Source: a virus. From it: a stretch of DNA of 64,000 nucleotides. The notes below the pieces were generated by a model. It had not been told where the DNA came from. It saw only the letters and a program-made list of their open reading frames with translations, and searched no databases. The first letter of the stretch is position 1. Each line of letters starts with the position of its first letter. The stretch lies in the IMG/VR virus record IMGVR_UViG_3300042385_001265, positions 62,001-126,000 of that record; one strand, given 5' to 3'. Below, in pieces: positions 1 to 9,453 of the stretch. A program made the translations under genes and the position numbers.

Positions 1-1
1 T

Positions 2-1384
2 AATTTAAACTCCTTTGGTAATGGGTTTGGCGAAAACCAATTTGGTAATTTCGGTTCAAACTTATCTTTTGGTGGTGGCGGCGGTGGCGGCGGTGGTGGT
101 AGTACTTTTATTACACCAACACCAATAGCTGTACCTACGCCAACAATTATAGCAACACCATCTAATAGAACATTTCAAATAACATCAAACATAGCTGGTG
201 CAAGTATTTATATTAATGGTATAAATTCATCAAAAACAACATCAGAAAATTTAACTTTTAGTAAAGAAGAATTAAAAAATGGTGATAAGGTAATAACAAT
301 AGAAAAACAAGGATACACCAGTAGTGATAAATATGTAATTTCATTAGAAAATCCAAATGGTGCAACTATTATTAATAGACCATTCCTTAATATATTTAAT
401 TTACCTGATTTATCATCATTGGGTACATTGGGAATTACATCAACTCAAATGAAAGTAAAGCATTATATAAATGATGTGGAACAATCAACAAATACAACAG
501 CCGCTGTTTCATCTGTTGTTTCAAATTTAAATTTTAATTTAACCCAACAATCAGTTGAAAATGATACCGCTTTATATAATTTTACTGTAAACGTAAGTGG
601 TGCTGGTAATTCGGTTAGGGTTGTAAAAAATGGAAGTGTTGAGTTTTTTCCTGATAATGGTTCAACTCCATATTCTGATATTAGTGGAACTACATTTAAA
701 GTAGAATCCGCAAATACTTCACTATACAGAATAACACAAATACAATCAAATACAAGACCACCAATATCAGCAGCGCCAAATGAAAGTTTAAGTTATAATA
801 TAACATTAAATAATAACGCATCAATAACAATTACAACTGAGTTGGTTAAAGCACCTAGACCTGCATTAAACCCACAAATAACATTATTAAAAAAGCAATC
901 AATAATATATAACATAAATTCTAAGTTAGGTGTACCTATTGGATTTTTAAAAAACGCAGATGTTAAAGCTGTTACTGTTATTATTGGACAAGATATATTG
1001 GAGTTTGATGATTTACAGGATGGTGATGTAGCTGGAATAACAATACCACATTCTGTATTTAAAAATATTGGTAAATATGGTGCTAAGATTTTTCCATTTT
1101 CATTAAGTGATTATGAAAATGAAGTAAGACCGGTTGAAGCACCTATAAAAATAACAACAAATCCATATAGTGGAGGTGGAGGACCATCTCGTGAAGTTCT
1201 TACTGAGGTAGTAGTATCAACACCACCAAAGGTAGTATCTAATCCTTATGCTGGTGGAGGAACTCCATCAATAGGAACACCAAAACCAGTTACAGTAACA
1301 CCAAAACCATCATCAGGTGGAGGTGGTTCACCTTATGGTGGAGGTGGAGGACCTAGTAGAAATAGGGAACAAAACTTTAGATAA
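2..1384 (+). CDS. Glycine-rich tail/fibre structural protein (5' end outside window)
   Basis: The frame is open from the left window edge to the stop at 1384, so the true start lies outside; an internal TTG at 419 is not needed as a start. The visible part is 460 residues. It opens with asparagine/glycine-rich sequence and a run of nine glycines, followed by a proline/threonine linker. A short PEGA-like beta domain (GASIYINGINSSK) follows at about residues 60-110, then beta-rich sequence. The C-terminal 80 residues repeat NPYSGGGGPS-type units (NPYSGGGGPS, NPYAGGGTPS, SPYGGGGGPS), likely flexible tethers. The next gene begins 47 bases later and also has glycine runs, so the two probably belong to the same appendage. 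No enzymatic motif was seen. Structural role is inferred from composition and position. Confidence 0.7.
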   Translation, partial: NLNSFGNGFGENQFGNFGSNLSFGGGGGGGGGGSTFITPTPIAVPTPTIIATPSNRTFQITSNIAGASIYINGINSSKTTSENLTFSKEELKNGDKVITIEKQGYTSSDKYVISLENPNGATIINRPFLNIFNLPDLSSLGTLGITSTQMKVKHYINDVEQSTNTTAAVSSVVSNLNFNLTQQSVENDTALYNFTVNVSGAGNSVRVVKNGSVEFFPDNGSTPYSDISGTTFKVESANTSLYRITQIQSNTRPPISAAPNESLSYNITLNNNASITITTELVKAPRPALNPQITLLKKQSIIYNINSKLGVPIGFLKNADVKAVTVIIGQDILEFDDLQDGDVAGITIPHSVFKNIGKYGAKIFPFSLSDYENEVRPVEAPIKITTNPYSGGGGPSREVLTEVVVSTPPKVVSNPYAGGGTPSIGTPKPVTVTPKPSSGGGGSPYGGGGGPSRNREQNFR

Positions 1385-1419
1385 GTGGTAAATAAGACAA
1401 ATAAGAATTATAAATTGGA

Positions 1420-1427
1420 TATTTATA
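1420..1427 (+). promoter_or_regulatory. Late-promoter-like element TATTTATA
   Basis: Exact TATTTATA four bases before the ATG at 1432. It is the closest to a start of all copies in the window, so its role here is less certain than elsewhere. Confidence 0.35.
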
Positions 1428-1431
1428 AGAT

Positions 1432-4400
1432 ATGATAAGAGCACTACAAACGGATTTAGGTTCCAACACAGAGGGTGGATTTTCATTCATCAATGATGGT
1501 GGTGGAGGCGGTGGCTTTAATTTTCCAAATTATGGAGGAGGAGGCGGCGGTGGAGGTGCGACAATTGTATCACAACCACCTATAACAATTCCAATAACAC
1601 CAATTACATTTCCAACAACACCTAAAAATGAAATTGGATTACTTACAAATAATCCTATAAGGGAACAAATCAAACCAGCTCCAATAACTGTAGCTCAAAG
1701 TATTGTTACAAATCAACCTACTCAAGAATCAATAAATGTATCTGAATTTGGTTTAGATATTTTCATTAATGTAGTTGATGATGTATTTGTAAATGTGCCT
1801 GATATTAGAGAAATTAGTTATCCTAAAGTAGTTAGAGGTGCTGATTTTATTGGGTATGATGTAAACTTTGATATTAGTTGGAATTCTGTTGATACTACAT
1901 ATGTTAGAATATATGTTGGTAATTCAACTGATTATATTCAAGTTTCACCAAAGGGTACGCAAACATTTAATGTAAAACAATTAGTTGAGAAATACCCAGC
2001 TAGTGTTTTTGAAACGGCTACTCCAATTAGTACTAAATTAACTAAAAAAGAAATTTCAGTTAATTTGGAAGATGGCATAGCTCAATCTGATTTTAGAAGA
2101 AATGGAGATATGGTTAATATAAACCAATCTACTACTGATAAAGTAACAATTCCTCTTAAATTAATACCATATAATACTGCAGGTAAAGAAGTTGTAACGG
2201 GGCCTATTGAATTTATTCCTATCCTATTTGATAAGGGTGACTTAGAGATACCAAGAGATTTAGCAATCAATAGAATTGTTGAAGGATTTGTTGCTCAGTT
2301 CGATAGAAAAATATTTGATGAATCTAAATTCTTAACTCACTTATTACATTTAGGTAATGGTGATAACAAAGTAATTACAACTTGGACTGGATTAGATGAG
2401 AGTAATATTGATAAAGCAGTATTATCTCCAACTGAGGATTCATTAATCCTTAAATTATACGAACCATTACCAACGTCTGTGCAACCAAACCAAAAAGTTT
2501 GGATAACAAAGGCACAAACGGAACCAATGATTGAAATGGTTACATTGGTTGGTAAATTAGATAGTTTATGTCAACCATTAAAAGGACCTAATTTTACATT
2601 AGAAACTGATAATGGAACTGGAATGCAAATCTTTGCTGATTTGATTGCAAGTGGTTCAACTACATCAACATCATTAATACAAAAGTATATAACAAATAAT
2701 GATATTGATACATCTCAATTAAATATTGAATATGTATCTGGTTCAACATATACCTTTGATAACTATGTACATTTTGGTTCATCTGCTGAAAGAGTTAAAA
2801 ACTTTTGGTATAAGATTCAATTATTAGAAACATACCAAACAACCTATAACTCAGTTTCTTCTCAAAATGTTGTATTAACTTATTTAACAACGGAGAATGA
2901 TTATTATTTATTAACCGAAAATGATTTATTTTTAGAGTACGAAACTCCTTCTTACAATATTCTATCTCAAATTGAAGCAAATAAACAATTAGATAATATT
3001 AATAATTTAATTGGTTCATTTGATGGATTTGAAACATTCTTATATACATCAACAAATTCTTTAGCATATCCAAAAGTTTCTAATACAATTGTAGCAACTA
3101 CAAGTAATACGGCAATTGATTGGTATGATACTATTATAAGTGTGGCTGATGATTATGATAAGTATAATCCAAACTATCTAAATAATAATCTTCCTAGATT
3201 TATCAAAGAGGATTATGACAATGAAGAATATATGTTATTCTTAGATATGATTGGACAGCACTTTGATATCATTTGGGCATACATAAATTCATTAAAACAA
3301 TTAAAAAATCTTAACCAAGCCACTTCAAATGGATTCTCAGATGAATTGGTATTCCAAATGTTGGAATCAATGGGATGGGAGGGGAAACGTGCATACGATT
3401 CTCAATTCCTATGGGAGTATGCATTTGGACAAAACAAAGATGGAACTGAAAAATATGGTACAAGTTTAAAATCTGCAAACGAAGAAGTTTGGAGAAGAAT
3501 ATTAAACAACTTACCTTATTTATTAAAACATAAAGGTACGGCTCGTTCTTTAAAAGCTGTAATGGCTTGTTATGGAGTACCACAATCTCTATTAACTATT
3601 ATGGAGTTTGGTGGACCACAAGACCCAACATTGGGTGGTAGCACCAAATTTACATTTGATGATAGAACGGCAGCTATTAACTTTACCAATACAAATGAAT
3701 ATGTTCAAACGGATTGGAAAGAAGTAAGTGGTACATATCCAAATTCAGTTGAGTTAAGAGTTAATCTAACTCAGCCGGGTAATTATGGTATTGTAAAAGC
3801 TGAAAGTGGTTCTATTCAAAATTGGAAACTGGGAGTTACTAATACAAAGGGTACATTTGGTACATTAGATTTTTATGTATCAGCATCGACTGGATTAGTA
3901 GCATCCGCATCCACATCTGAATTTAATATATTCAATGATGAATATACTGAGATTGTAATTAATAGAACATTAGTTGGAGCTAATTCATCTTTTCAAATTA
4001 TTGCAAAGGATGCATTGGGTGATAGAATTAGAACGCAAGTAACATCGGCACCATTAGTATTAACTGGTAATACTTCTTGGAATACTGGTAGTTTGATTAA
4101 AATTGGATATGCATTAAGTGGTTCAATGGATGAGTTCCGTTTATGGAAACAACCATTGGAAGATGGTGTAATTGAAACACATACACTTCTACCTGATGCA
4201 ACCAATGGAAATTCATATACAGCATCTACTGAAGATTTATGGGTTAGATTTGATTTTGAATACCCAAAAGATAGAACAGCCGATAACAACTTATTGAATG
4301 TTGCGGTTTCTCAAGCTTATGGTGTAACATATGGTACAACTGTATCATTCCCATCATCAAGCATTTATCCATACCAATATACTCCATATGATAGGACTGT

Positions 4401-5688
4401 AACGGCAAACGTACCGTCATTAGGATTTAATCAATCTGATAAAATTAGATTTGAACAACAAACTTTAGTTGGTGATTTATCTCACAAAGTTAGAGCAACC
4501 AAAAAAGCATTTGATAGAGCACCAGTTGATTCAAATAGATTAGGATTATTCTTTTCGCCTGTTAAGGAATTGAATATGGATATCTTAAAATCATTTGGTT
4601 CATTCAACATTGACAATTATATTGGTGCACCTGCTGATGAATATAAGGATGATTACAACGAACTTAGAATTTTAAGAGAATACTATTTTGAAAGATTAGA
4701 TAGAGATATTTATGAATACATTCAGTTAGTTAGACAAATCGACAAATCATTATTTGATGTATTACAAGATTTAGTTCCGGCTAGAGCTAGTGTTTCTAAA
4801 GGTTTATTAATTGAACCACATTATTTAGAAAGAAGTAAAACTAAATGGAAACAACCAGCAGCTGAAAGGGGTGATTATGAATCATCAATTGATACACGTG
4901 ATAATATAGAAGTTGAATCTACTTATAATGTACATGATACATCTATTAATACAACTGATAATGTTGAGTTTTCATTTCAAATGGATAACTATGAAGCAAC
5001 CATTAATTCAGATGAAATTACAAGATTATTAGTTGATTATCCTACATATGATTCATTAATTGAATTAGAAGATGTTACGGTATTAGAAGGTTCATATCCA
5101 ACTTATGAAGTAGAAATTGAAATTCCAAATGGTTCCAAATTAGAATCTACTGTTGATTCATTCTCATCTACACAAATTGGAATGGATGATAAATCATTGG
5201 ATTTGGCAGGATTTGGATTATATGCATTAAATGGAACTGGTTCGTTGACAACATTAGATATATTTGGTAATATGACTTCATCAAGAAAGCAAATATATAA
5301 AGTTAAGGAATCTTATATAGAAAAAGTAAGTGTTCAAACTGAAGGTTGGCCGGCAACAACAAATAATGAACAAATTAAGTACGAAATTCAAGAAGTAACT
5401 AATTATAGGTATAATGTATCAATTGTACCGGTTGGGGCAACTCCACCATCGATTGGTAATAATGTAATAGAGGTAACTCCATTAAATGGTTACTTCCCAT
5501 CACATTATCGTTATAAAAATAATTTAACACAAGGATTAAAATATTCATTTTTCGAAGGTTCACAACAAACATCAACTACAACGCCTGATGGATTAGACCC
5601 GGTTGAAATATTTACTACTAATCCTAACATTCTTAGAGTGGCTAATACTGGTAGAGGTTCAGGTGAACCAATATTGGAGGTTGACTAA
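1432..5688 (+). CDS. Large baseplate/tail structural protein with gpI-like and LamG-like regions
   Basis: 1418 residues. The N-terminus has two long glycine runs (residues about 24-48) and a proline/threonine linker. Residues about 578-729 resemble the tail protein I family of contractile phages, with the signature LLKHKGTARSLKAVMACYG. Residues about 736-923 form a beta-sandwich of the concanavalin/LamG type ending in SMDEFRLWKQPL, a fold often used for binding glycans. The remainder is beta-rich with no known motif. The ATG at 1432 follows directly on a TATTTATA element, and codon use matches its neighbours. Baseplate or tail-tip location is inferred from the gpI-like segment; carbohydrate binding is a family-based suggestion only. 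Confidence 0.7.
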   Translation: MIRALQTDLGSNTEGGFSFINDGGGGGGFNFPNYGGGGGGGGATIVSQPPITIPITPITFPTTPKNEIGLLTNNPIREQIKPAPITVAQSIVTNQPTQESINVSEFGLDIFINVVDDVFVNVPDIREISYPKVVRGADFIGYDVNFDISWNSVDTTYVRIYVGNSTDYIQVSPKGTQTFNVKQLVEKYPASVFETATPISTKLTKKEISVNLEDGIAQSDFRRNGDMVNINQSTTDKVTIPLKLIPYNTAGKEVVTGPIEFIPILFDKGDLEIPRDLAINRIVEGFVAQFDRKIFDESKFLTHLLHLGNGDNKVITTWTGLDESNIDKAVLSPTEDSLILKLYEPLPTSVQPNQKVWITKAQTEPMIEMVTLVGKLDSLCQPLKGPNFTLETDNGTGMQIFADLIASGSTTSTSLIQKYITNNDIDTSQLNIEYVSGSTYTFDNYVHFGSSAERVKNFWYKIQLLETYQTTYNSVSSQNVVLTYLTTENDYYLLTENDLFLEYETPSYNILSQIEANKQLDNINNLIGSFDGFETFLYTSTNSLAYPKVSNTIVATTSNTAIDWYDTIISVADDYDKYNPNYLNNNLPRFIKEDYDNEEYMLFLDMIGQHFDIIWAYINSLKQLKNLNQATSNGFSDELVFQMLESMGWEGKRAYDSQFLWEYAFGQNKDGTEKYGTSLKSANEEVWRRILNNLPYLLKHKGTARSLKAVMACYGVPQSLLTIMEFGGPQDPTLGGSTKFTFDDRTAAINFTNTNEYVQTDWKEVSGTYPNSVELRVNLTQPGNYGIVKAESGSIQNWKLGVTNTKGTFGTLDFYVSASTGLVASASTSEFNIFNDEYTEIVINRTLVGANSSFQIIAKDALGDRIRTQVTSAPLVLTGNTSWNTGSLIKIGYALSGSMDEFRLWKQPLEDGVIETHTLLPDATNGNSYTASTEDLWVRFDFEYPKDRTADNNLLNVAVSQAYGVTYGTTVSFPSSSIYPYQYTPYDRTVTANVPSLGFNQSDKIRFEQQTLVGDLSHKVRATKKAFDRAPVDSNRLGLFFSPVKELNMDILKSFGSFNIDNYIGAPADEYKDDYNELRILREYYFERLDRDIYEYIQLVRQIDKSLFDVLQDLVPARASVSKGLLIEPHYLERSKTKWKQPAAERGDYESSIDTRDNIEVESTYNVHDTSINTTDNVEFSFQMDNYEATINSDEITRLLVDYPTYDSLIELEDVTVLEGSYPTYEVEIEIPNGSKLESTVDSFSSTQIGMDDKSLDLAGFGLYALNGTGSLTTLDIFGNMTSSRKQIYKVKESYIEKVSVQTEGWPATTNNEQIKYEIQEVTNYRYNVSIVPVGATPPSIGNNVIEVTPLNGYFPSHYRYKNNLTQGLKYSFFEGSQQTSTTTPDGLDPVEIFTTNPNILRVANTGRGSGEPILEVD

Positions 5689-5717
5689 TCAAAATTAATT
5701 AAATTTAAAAAAAGTTA

Positions 5718-5725
5718 TATTTATA
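5718..5725 (+). promoter_or_regulatory. Late-promoter-like element TATTTATA
   Basis: Exact TATTTATA in the gap before the 5753 gene, 27 bases upstream of the ATG, followed by the A-rich leader AAAAGGGATAATAAAAAATT, which could serve as ribosome binding region. Confidence 0.5.
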
Positions 5726-5752
5726 GTATATCAAAAGGGATAATAAAAAATT

Positions 5753-6376
5753 ATGGGATATTTAAATAACACATCAATTACAGTAGATGCTATTCTTACC
5801 AAAAAAGGTAGACAAAAATTGGCATCGGGTCAATCTCTTAACATAACCAAATTTGCATTAGGTGATGATGAGATTGATTATACATTGTACGAACCAGCTC
5901 ATCCAAAAGGAAGTGCATATTATGATTCGGCAATAAAAGCAATTCCAATTTTGGAAGCATCGCCTGATGAAACGCAGGTATTACGTTATAAATTAGTTAC
6001 ACTACCAAAGGGTACAACACAAATTCCAATTGTATCATTGGGTATTCCATCAATAGGAGTTTTTCAGAATGAGGGAATCGTTTCTCTTTCTCCAACAACT
6101 TCTCCTGCTGGAAATACAAACGCTGGATACACTGTTGTATTAGCTGACCAAAGAGCTGGAACATTATCAGTATCGCAAGGGGCAGCTGGGGCAGGAACTG
6201 TACCGGTATTTTTAGGTGAGGAAATCACAACTACTGCACAAGTAGTAAATGGTTTATCATTTGCATTTACACCAAATCCATCGTTAACTACAAATATTTC
6301 AACAACAATAACTGTTTATGGTAACGAAACTGGAGGTTCACAAACTATTCCTGTAACTGTAACATATAGAGCATAA
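5753..6376 (+). CDS. Structural protein with C-terminal Ig-like beta domain
   Basis: 207 residues. Begins MGYLNNTSITVDAILTKKGR, an N-terminal pattern I associate with small virion proteins of T4-like phages: a short hydrophobic start, then TKKGRQKLASG and FALGDDEIDY. The C-terminal third, from about residue 125, is beta-strand and threonine-rich and could be an Ig-like domain. No catalytic motif. It lies between two structural genes and has its own late-type element and A-rich leader. Precise role not recognised; a baseplate or fibre attachment part is a reasonable guess. Confidence 0.6.
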   Translation: MGYLNNTSITVDAILTKKGRQKLASGQSLNITKFALGDDEIDYTLYEPAHPKGSAYYDSAIKAIPILEASPDETQVLRYKLVTLPKGTTQIPIVSLGIPSIGVFQNEGIVSLSPTTSPAGNTNAGYTVVLADQRAGTLSVSQGAAGAGTVPVFLGEEITTTAQVVNGLSFAFTPNPSLTTNISTTITVYGNETGGSQTIPVTVTYRA

Positions 6377-6390
6377 AAGGAAAATAAGAT

Positions 6391-7596
6391 ATGGCAATTA
6401 TAAACAACCCACAAATCGCATCCCAAATCGCAGCACTAGCAGCTGGAGGGCAAATCGATAGTAATGATATCGTAGCTCTTTTAAATTCAGCCCTACCGGC
6501 TGGACAACAACTACAAGCAGGTGCTGGAGTATCTACTGGAGTTTACAAAAGATTCGGTGAATTCGATAAAGTAAATGCAAAAGTAGAAATCGTAACAACT
6601 GGAATATGGAGTGGAGATGCTGGTTCCCTAACCGCAGCTTATACTTCATCAACGCAAGTAGCCCAAAGTGGTAATTACTATTATGATGTGTATAGTACTG
6701 ACCCAAGAACGGATACTGCTGCTGAAGTTCAATTCGGTGTAGCTTATGGACATGTGAATGGTAGTGGTTCAGTATCACTTCAGAATGATGATAATGCATT
6801 ACTTGCTTCTAAAGCAACTTACGCACAATATCGTTCTATTCTATTAGACCCAACTGATACACAATTCTCATTTGAAAATGGAAGTGGTATAGCTAATGAT
6901 TCAAATTCAATCTACGCTATCACATTAAATAGAGCAAGATATAGAGAAAAGATGGATGCAGGAAACTGGTCAATGACCGTTTCTGGTTCAAATGGAGTTT
7001 TCACTTTCATTGATGATAGTGGTAAGAAATTTGGTGATACATTAGGTAAAGCTGGTAGAGTATTTAAAGTAGTAAGTGGTTCACTTAACTTAGGTACTGA
7101 AAACGAAGCTACAATCAATACAACAACATCTTCTACAAACGAAGGATTTGGATTGTTCTATCCTGATAGAGGTATTATTATATTAAACCCAACCGCAATT
7201 GGTACAACAATTGGTACTGTTAAACCTTGGGGAACAACGTCTGTTAATGTTAGTGGTTCTATATCAGTAGCAGCAGAACAACAAAATCACAAAAGATTAG
7301 TACAAGCAATTGCTAATGGTGCAGATTTTGAAGCTCGTAGAACTGAAAACGTTTCTACACAACATTTCTTTGTTAGAGCAACAAATAGAGAGTTCAACTA
7401 TTCAAATAACCCAACGTACACAAATACTGATGGAACATTTGTAGAAACAACTTTCGAAACTGACCCACAAACATTCATAACAACAGTAGGATTATTAAAC
7501 GATTCAAACGAATTAATCGCAGTAGCTAAAACATCTCAACCTATAAACAAATCATTTGATAAAGAGGTACTTATAAAAGTTAAATTATCATTCTAA
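6391..7596 (+). CDS. Tail/baseplate structural protein, paralogue of the next gene
   Basis: 401 residues, starting 14 bases after the previous stop, so probably co-transcribed with it. The N-terminus is alanine/glutamine-rich and helical. The middle holds an EFGEFDKVNAKVE-like segment and YPDRGIIILNP. The C-terminal about 90 residues share a pattern with the following gene: an N-x-F/Y-N-x-S-x-NPT stretch, then FITTVGLLNDSNELIAVAK. That ending is common in phage tail proteins that contact a partner through a beta-hairpin. A strong terminator follows at 7627-7652. Function not recognised beyond virion structure. Confidence 0.65.
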   Translation: MAIINNPQIASQIAALAAGGQIDSNDIVALLNSALPAGQQLQAGAGVSTGVYKRFGEFDKVNAKVEIVTTGIWSGDAGSLTAAYTSSTQVAQSGNYYYDVYSTDPRTDTAAEVQFGVAYGHVNGSGSVSLQNDDNALLASKATYAQYRSILLDPTDTQFSFENGSGIANDSNSIYAITLNRARYREKMDAGNWSMTVSGSNGVFTFIDDSGKKFGDTLGKAGRVFKVVSGSLNLGTENEATINTTTSSTNEGFGLFYPDRGIIILNPTAIGTTIGTVKPWGTTSVNVSGSISVAAEQQNHKRLVQAIANGADFEARRTENVSTQHFFVRATNREFNYSNNPTYTNTDGTFVETTFETDPQTFITTVGLLNDSNELIAVAKTSQPINKSFDKEVLIKVKLSF

Positions 7597-7626
7597 AATT
7601 AGAAATTAATAAACCCTAAATTATAG

Positions 7627-7652
7627 AAACCCCCTGAATAAGGGGGTTTTTT
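7627..7652 (+). terminator. Rho-independent terminator
   Basis: Stem AAACCCCCT / AGGGGGTTT with a five-base loop (GAATA), followed by a T run. The G+C-rich stem stands out in this AT-rich genome. It sits just after the 7596 stop and ends the 5753-7596 unit. Confidence 0.9.
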
Positions 7653-7662
7653 GTTTATTAGA

Positions 7663-7670
7663 TATTTATA
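7663..7670 (+). promoter_or_regulatory. Late-promoter-like element TATTTATA
   Basis: Exact TATTTATA between the 7627 terminator and the next start (ATG 7687). A promoter is expected here because transcription from upstream is terminated. Confidence 0.55.
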
Positions 7671-7686
7671 TGAAAGTATATTTCGA

Positions 7687-8625
7687 ATGATAAAAGAAAT
7701 TCCAAAATCGGATGTAATCGTTAGACCTTTCAAAGTTTACAAAGAGTGGACTTTGGATGAGACTGATATTACCCCATTGTATGGAACACTACAAAGTGAT
7801 TTGTATGATTCTGAAACAGACGATACAAATTCCAATGGTATATCCAAACGAACTTTGTATGATTCAATATATGCACAATTCTATTTAAATCCAGCAACCG
7901 CATCGGTATTAACTGAAGTTGGTAATCGTGAATCATATGCATCCACTAATGAAAGAATTATGGGTAATGCTATTGGTGTAATATCAATACCACAGGAGTA
8001 TTATGGTGAGGGTATAAAAATAGGAACAATGGAATTACAATATGGAGCGGTTAGTGTAACTGATGATGGTAATTCTAATTTGGTAGATAATTCTGGTAAT
8101 ATAAAAGGAAATGTATTTTACGATAGGGGATTAGTTGTAGTTACTAAAGATGTTGTTGATGAAACAACTCTTAGTAATTTTGAAATATCATATCGTTCTA
8201 CAATGACAATTTATGAGAATGAAATATTCCTATCAGTTAATGAGAATGAATTTAACGTATCACAAAACCCAACTGCTGTTTATGAGCAAGGTGCAGAAAA
8301 AATTGATATTGTAACAAATAGAAGAGATAAAAAACTATCATCAAATCAGTTTACCACTGCATCATATTATAAACCTGGGTTTAAATTAATTCGTGATTCA
8401 CAACATCCATACGTTTCTCAATTAGATGGGGTATCTATTGGAAGTTTTGATGATTATATCAATAGTGGTTCAGTTGACCCTACTGGTTCATACTTAGCAC
8501 CATATATTACAACAATTGGATTATATGATGATGGACTTAATATGGTAGCAGTAGCTAAATTACCAAAACCAATAAAATCATTACCGGATTATCCTATTAA
8601 TTTTATTGTACGTTTCGATACTTAA
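7687..8625 (+). CDS. Tail/baseplate structural protein, paralogue of 6391-7596
   Basis: 312 residues from the ATG at 7687. The frame is open to a TTG at 7651, but that codon lies in the terminator T-run, so the later ATG is preferred. It shares architecture with the preceding gene: FYDRGLVVVTK matches FYPDRGIIILN, and APYITTIGLYDDGLNMVAVAK matches FITTVGLLNDSNELIAVAK near the C-terminus. The pair probably arose by duplication and may form a hetero-oligomer or successive baseplate layers. It lacks the alanine-rich N-terminus of its partner. No enzymatic motif. Confidence 0.65.
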   Translation: MIKEIPKSDVIVRPFKVYKEWTLDETDITPLYGTLQSDLYDSETDDTNSNGISKRTLYDSIYAQFYLNPATASVLTEVGNRESYASTNERIMGNAIGVISIPQEYYGEGIKIGTMELQYGAVSVTDDGNSNLVDNSGNIKGNVFYDRGLVVVTKDVVDETTLSNFEISYRSTMTIYENEIFLSVNENEFNVSQNPTAVYEQGAEKIDIVTNRRDKKLSSNQFTTASYYKPGFKLIRDSQHPYVSQLDGVSIGSFDDYINSGSVDPTGSYLAPYITTIGLYDDGLNMVAVAKLPKPIKSLPDYPINFIVRFDT

Positions 8626-8629
8626 ATAA

Positions 8630-8637
8630 TATTTATA
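8630..8637 (+). promoter_or_regulatory. Late-promoter-like element TATTTATA
   Basis: Exact TATTTATA in the 25-base gap before the ATG at 8651. Confidence 0.4.
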
Positions 8638-8650
8638 ATAAACAAAAATT

Positions 8651-8863
8651 ATGGCAACATTAGAAGAATTATTAGCAAAAACTCCACCCGCTGCATCTAA
8701 AGCAAATATTAAAGGTGGTGACAAAACTCCACTTGAAGCTGATGGCGGAAGAGATTTATCAAAAGATGAAAAAGCAATTGAAGCTGCTGGCGGAAGAAAA
8801 TTAGGACAAGGTGCCTCTGGATTTGCTCCAGGTAAACCTTATTCTGATAAATTTAAAAAATAG
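8651..8863 (+). CDS. Small hypothetical protein
   Basis: 70 residues, charged and glycine/alanine-rich, with an internal near-repeat (EADGGRDLSKDEKAIE and EAAGGRKLGQGA). Probably largely disordered. Preceded by a late-type element and an A-rich leader; the nuclease gene starts three bases after its stop. Not recognised. Confidence 0.55.
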   Translation: MATLEELLAKTPPAASKANIKGGDKTPLEADGGRDLSKDEKAIEAAGGRKLGQGASGFAPGKPYSDKFKK

Positions 8864-8866
8864 TTT

Positions 8867-9328
8867 ATGTCAAATTGGTTATGTGAAAATAAAGAGATTA
8901 CCGAAGATGTAATCTCTGAAGAAGCTGTTGGGTTTATCTATATGATAACACACACCCCAAGCGGCAAATACTACATTGGAAAGAAATCACTTGAAAGTGT
9001 TCGTAATGTAAAAATCGGAGTAAGAGAACTTGCAAAAATTAAGGGGGAGCGTAAGGCAGCCGGAATGGGTGGTAGAGCTCCTCTTAAAAAGAAGGTTCGT
9101 AAAACATCCGATTGGGAAAAATACTACTCATCTAATGAGTGGATAAACGAACAAGTTAAAGAAGGAAAGCAAGATGAGTTCAAACGAGAAATCATCCAAT
9201 TCTGCAATTCTAAAAAATCACTATCTTATTATGAGGTATATTGGATGTTCAAATACGATGTCCTTTCAGATGACAATTGCCTAAATGGCAATATTAGTGG
9301 AAAATTTTACCGAAAAGACTTGGTATAA
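8867..9328 (+). CDS. GIY-YIG-like endonuclease
   Basis: 153 residues. The N-terminal FIYMITHTPSGKYYIGKKSL carries the two signature strands of the GIY-YIG nuclease fold (xIY then YIG, with K after). A C-terminal glutamate in SYYEVYWMF fits the catalytic Glu, and NGNISGKFYRKDL closes the domain. Many T4-like phages encode such free-standing nucleases, either homing (Seg-like) or of unknown function. There is no added DNA-binding module, so target recognition may be within the basic loop at residues 55-85 (RVKKK-type). The first of two duplicated host-type promoters overlaps its 3' end. Confidence 0.7.
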   Translation: MSNWLCENKEITEDVISEEAVGFIYMITHTPSGKYYIGKKSLESVRNVKIGVRELAKIKGERKAAGMGGRAPLKKKVRKTSDWEKYYSSNEWINEQVKEGKQDEFKREIIQFCNSKKSLSYYEVYWMFKYDVLSDDNCLNGNISGKFYRKDLV

Positions 9329-9350
9329 TGGAAAATTTTCACTATATTTG
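9320..9350 (+). promoter_or_regulatory. Bacteroidota sigma-A-type promoter
   Basis: TTGG at 9320 and TATATTTG at 9343-9350, 20 bases apart, match the -33 TTG / -7 TANNTTTG pattern of Bacteroidota. It lies in the first copy of the duplicated module. Confidence 0.7.
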
Positions 9351-9390
9351 TACTTAAATCAATTTATAGTGGAAAATTTTATCAAAAATA

Positions 9391-9422
9391 TTTGGTATAC
9401 TGGGAAATTTTTCGTATATTTG
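9391..9422 (+). promoter_or_regulatory. Bacteroidota sigma-A-type promoter
   Basis: TTTGG at 9391 and TATATTTG at 9415-9422 with the same 20-base spacing; second copy of the duplicated module, about 30 bases before the ATG at 9454. Confidence 0.8.
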
Positions 9423-9453
9423 AGTATAAACTATAAATTAAATAGAACATATT

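Larger units (their letters stand above)
9295..9429 (+). repeat. Tandem duplication of a promoter module (72-base offset)
   Basis: Two copies, 9295-9357 and 9367-9429, both start TAGTGGAAAATTTTA and both contain TTGGTATA...TATATTTG followed by a TA-rich end. The first lies partly in the end of the nuclease gene. By eye, roughly three quarters of positions match. Confidence 0.7.

Noticed and set aside
1420-1427. T4 late promoter TATAAATA itself
   Set aside because: The recurrent element is read as TATTTATA or TACTTATA in the gene direction; the C variant does not fit TATAAATA on either strand.
3311-3583. Minus-strand open frame in the tail protein gene
   Set aside because: Lies wholly inside a well-supported gene with normal codon use; the translation is Leu/Ile/His-rich as expected from antisense of this genome.
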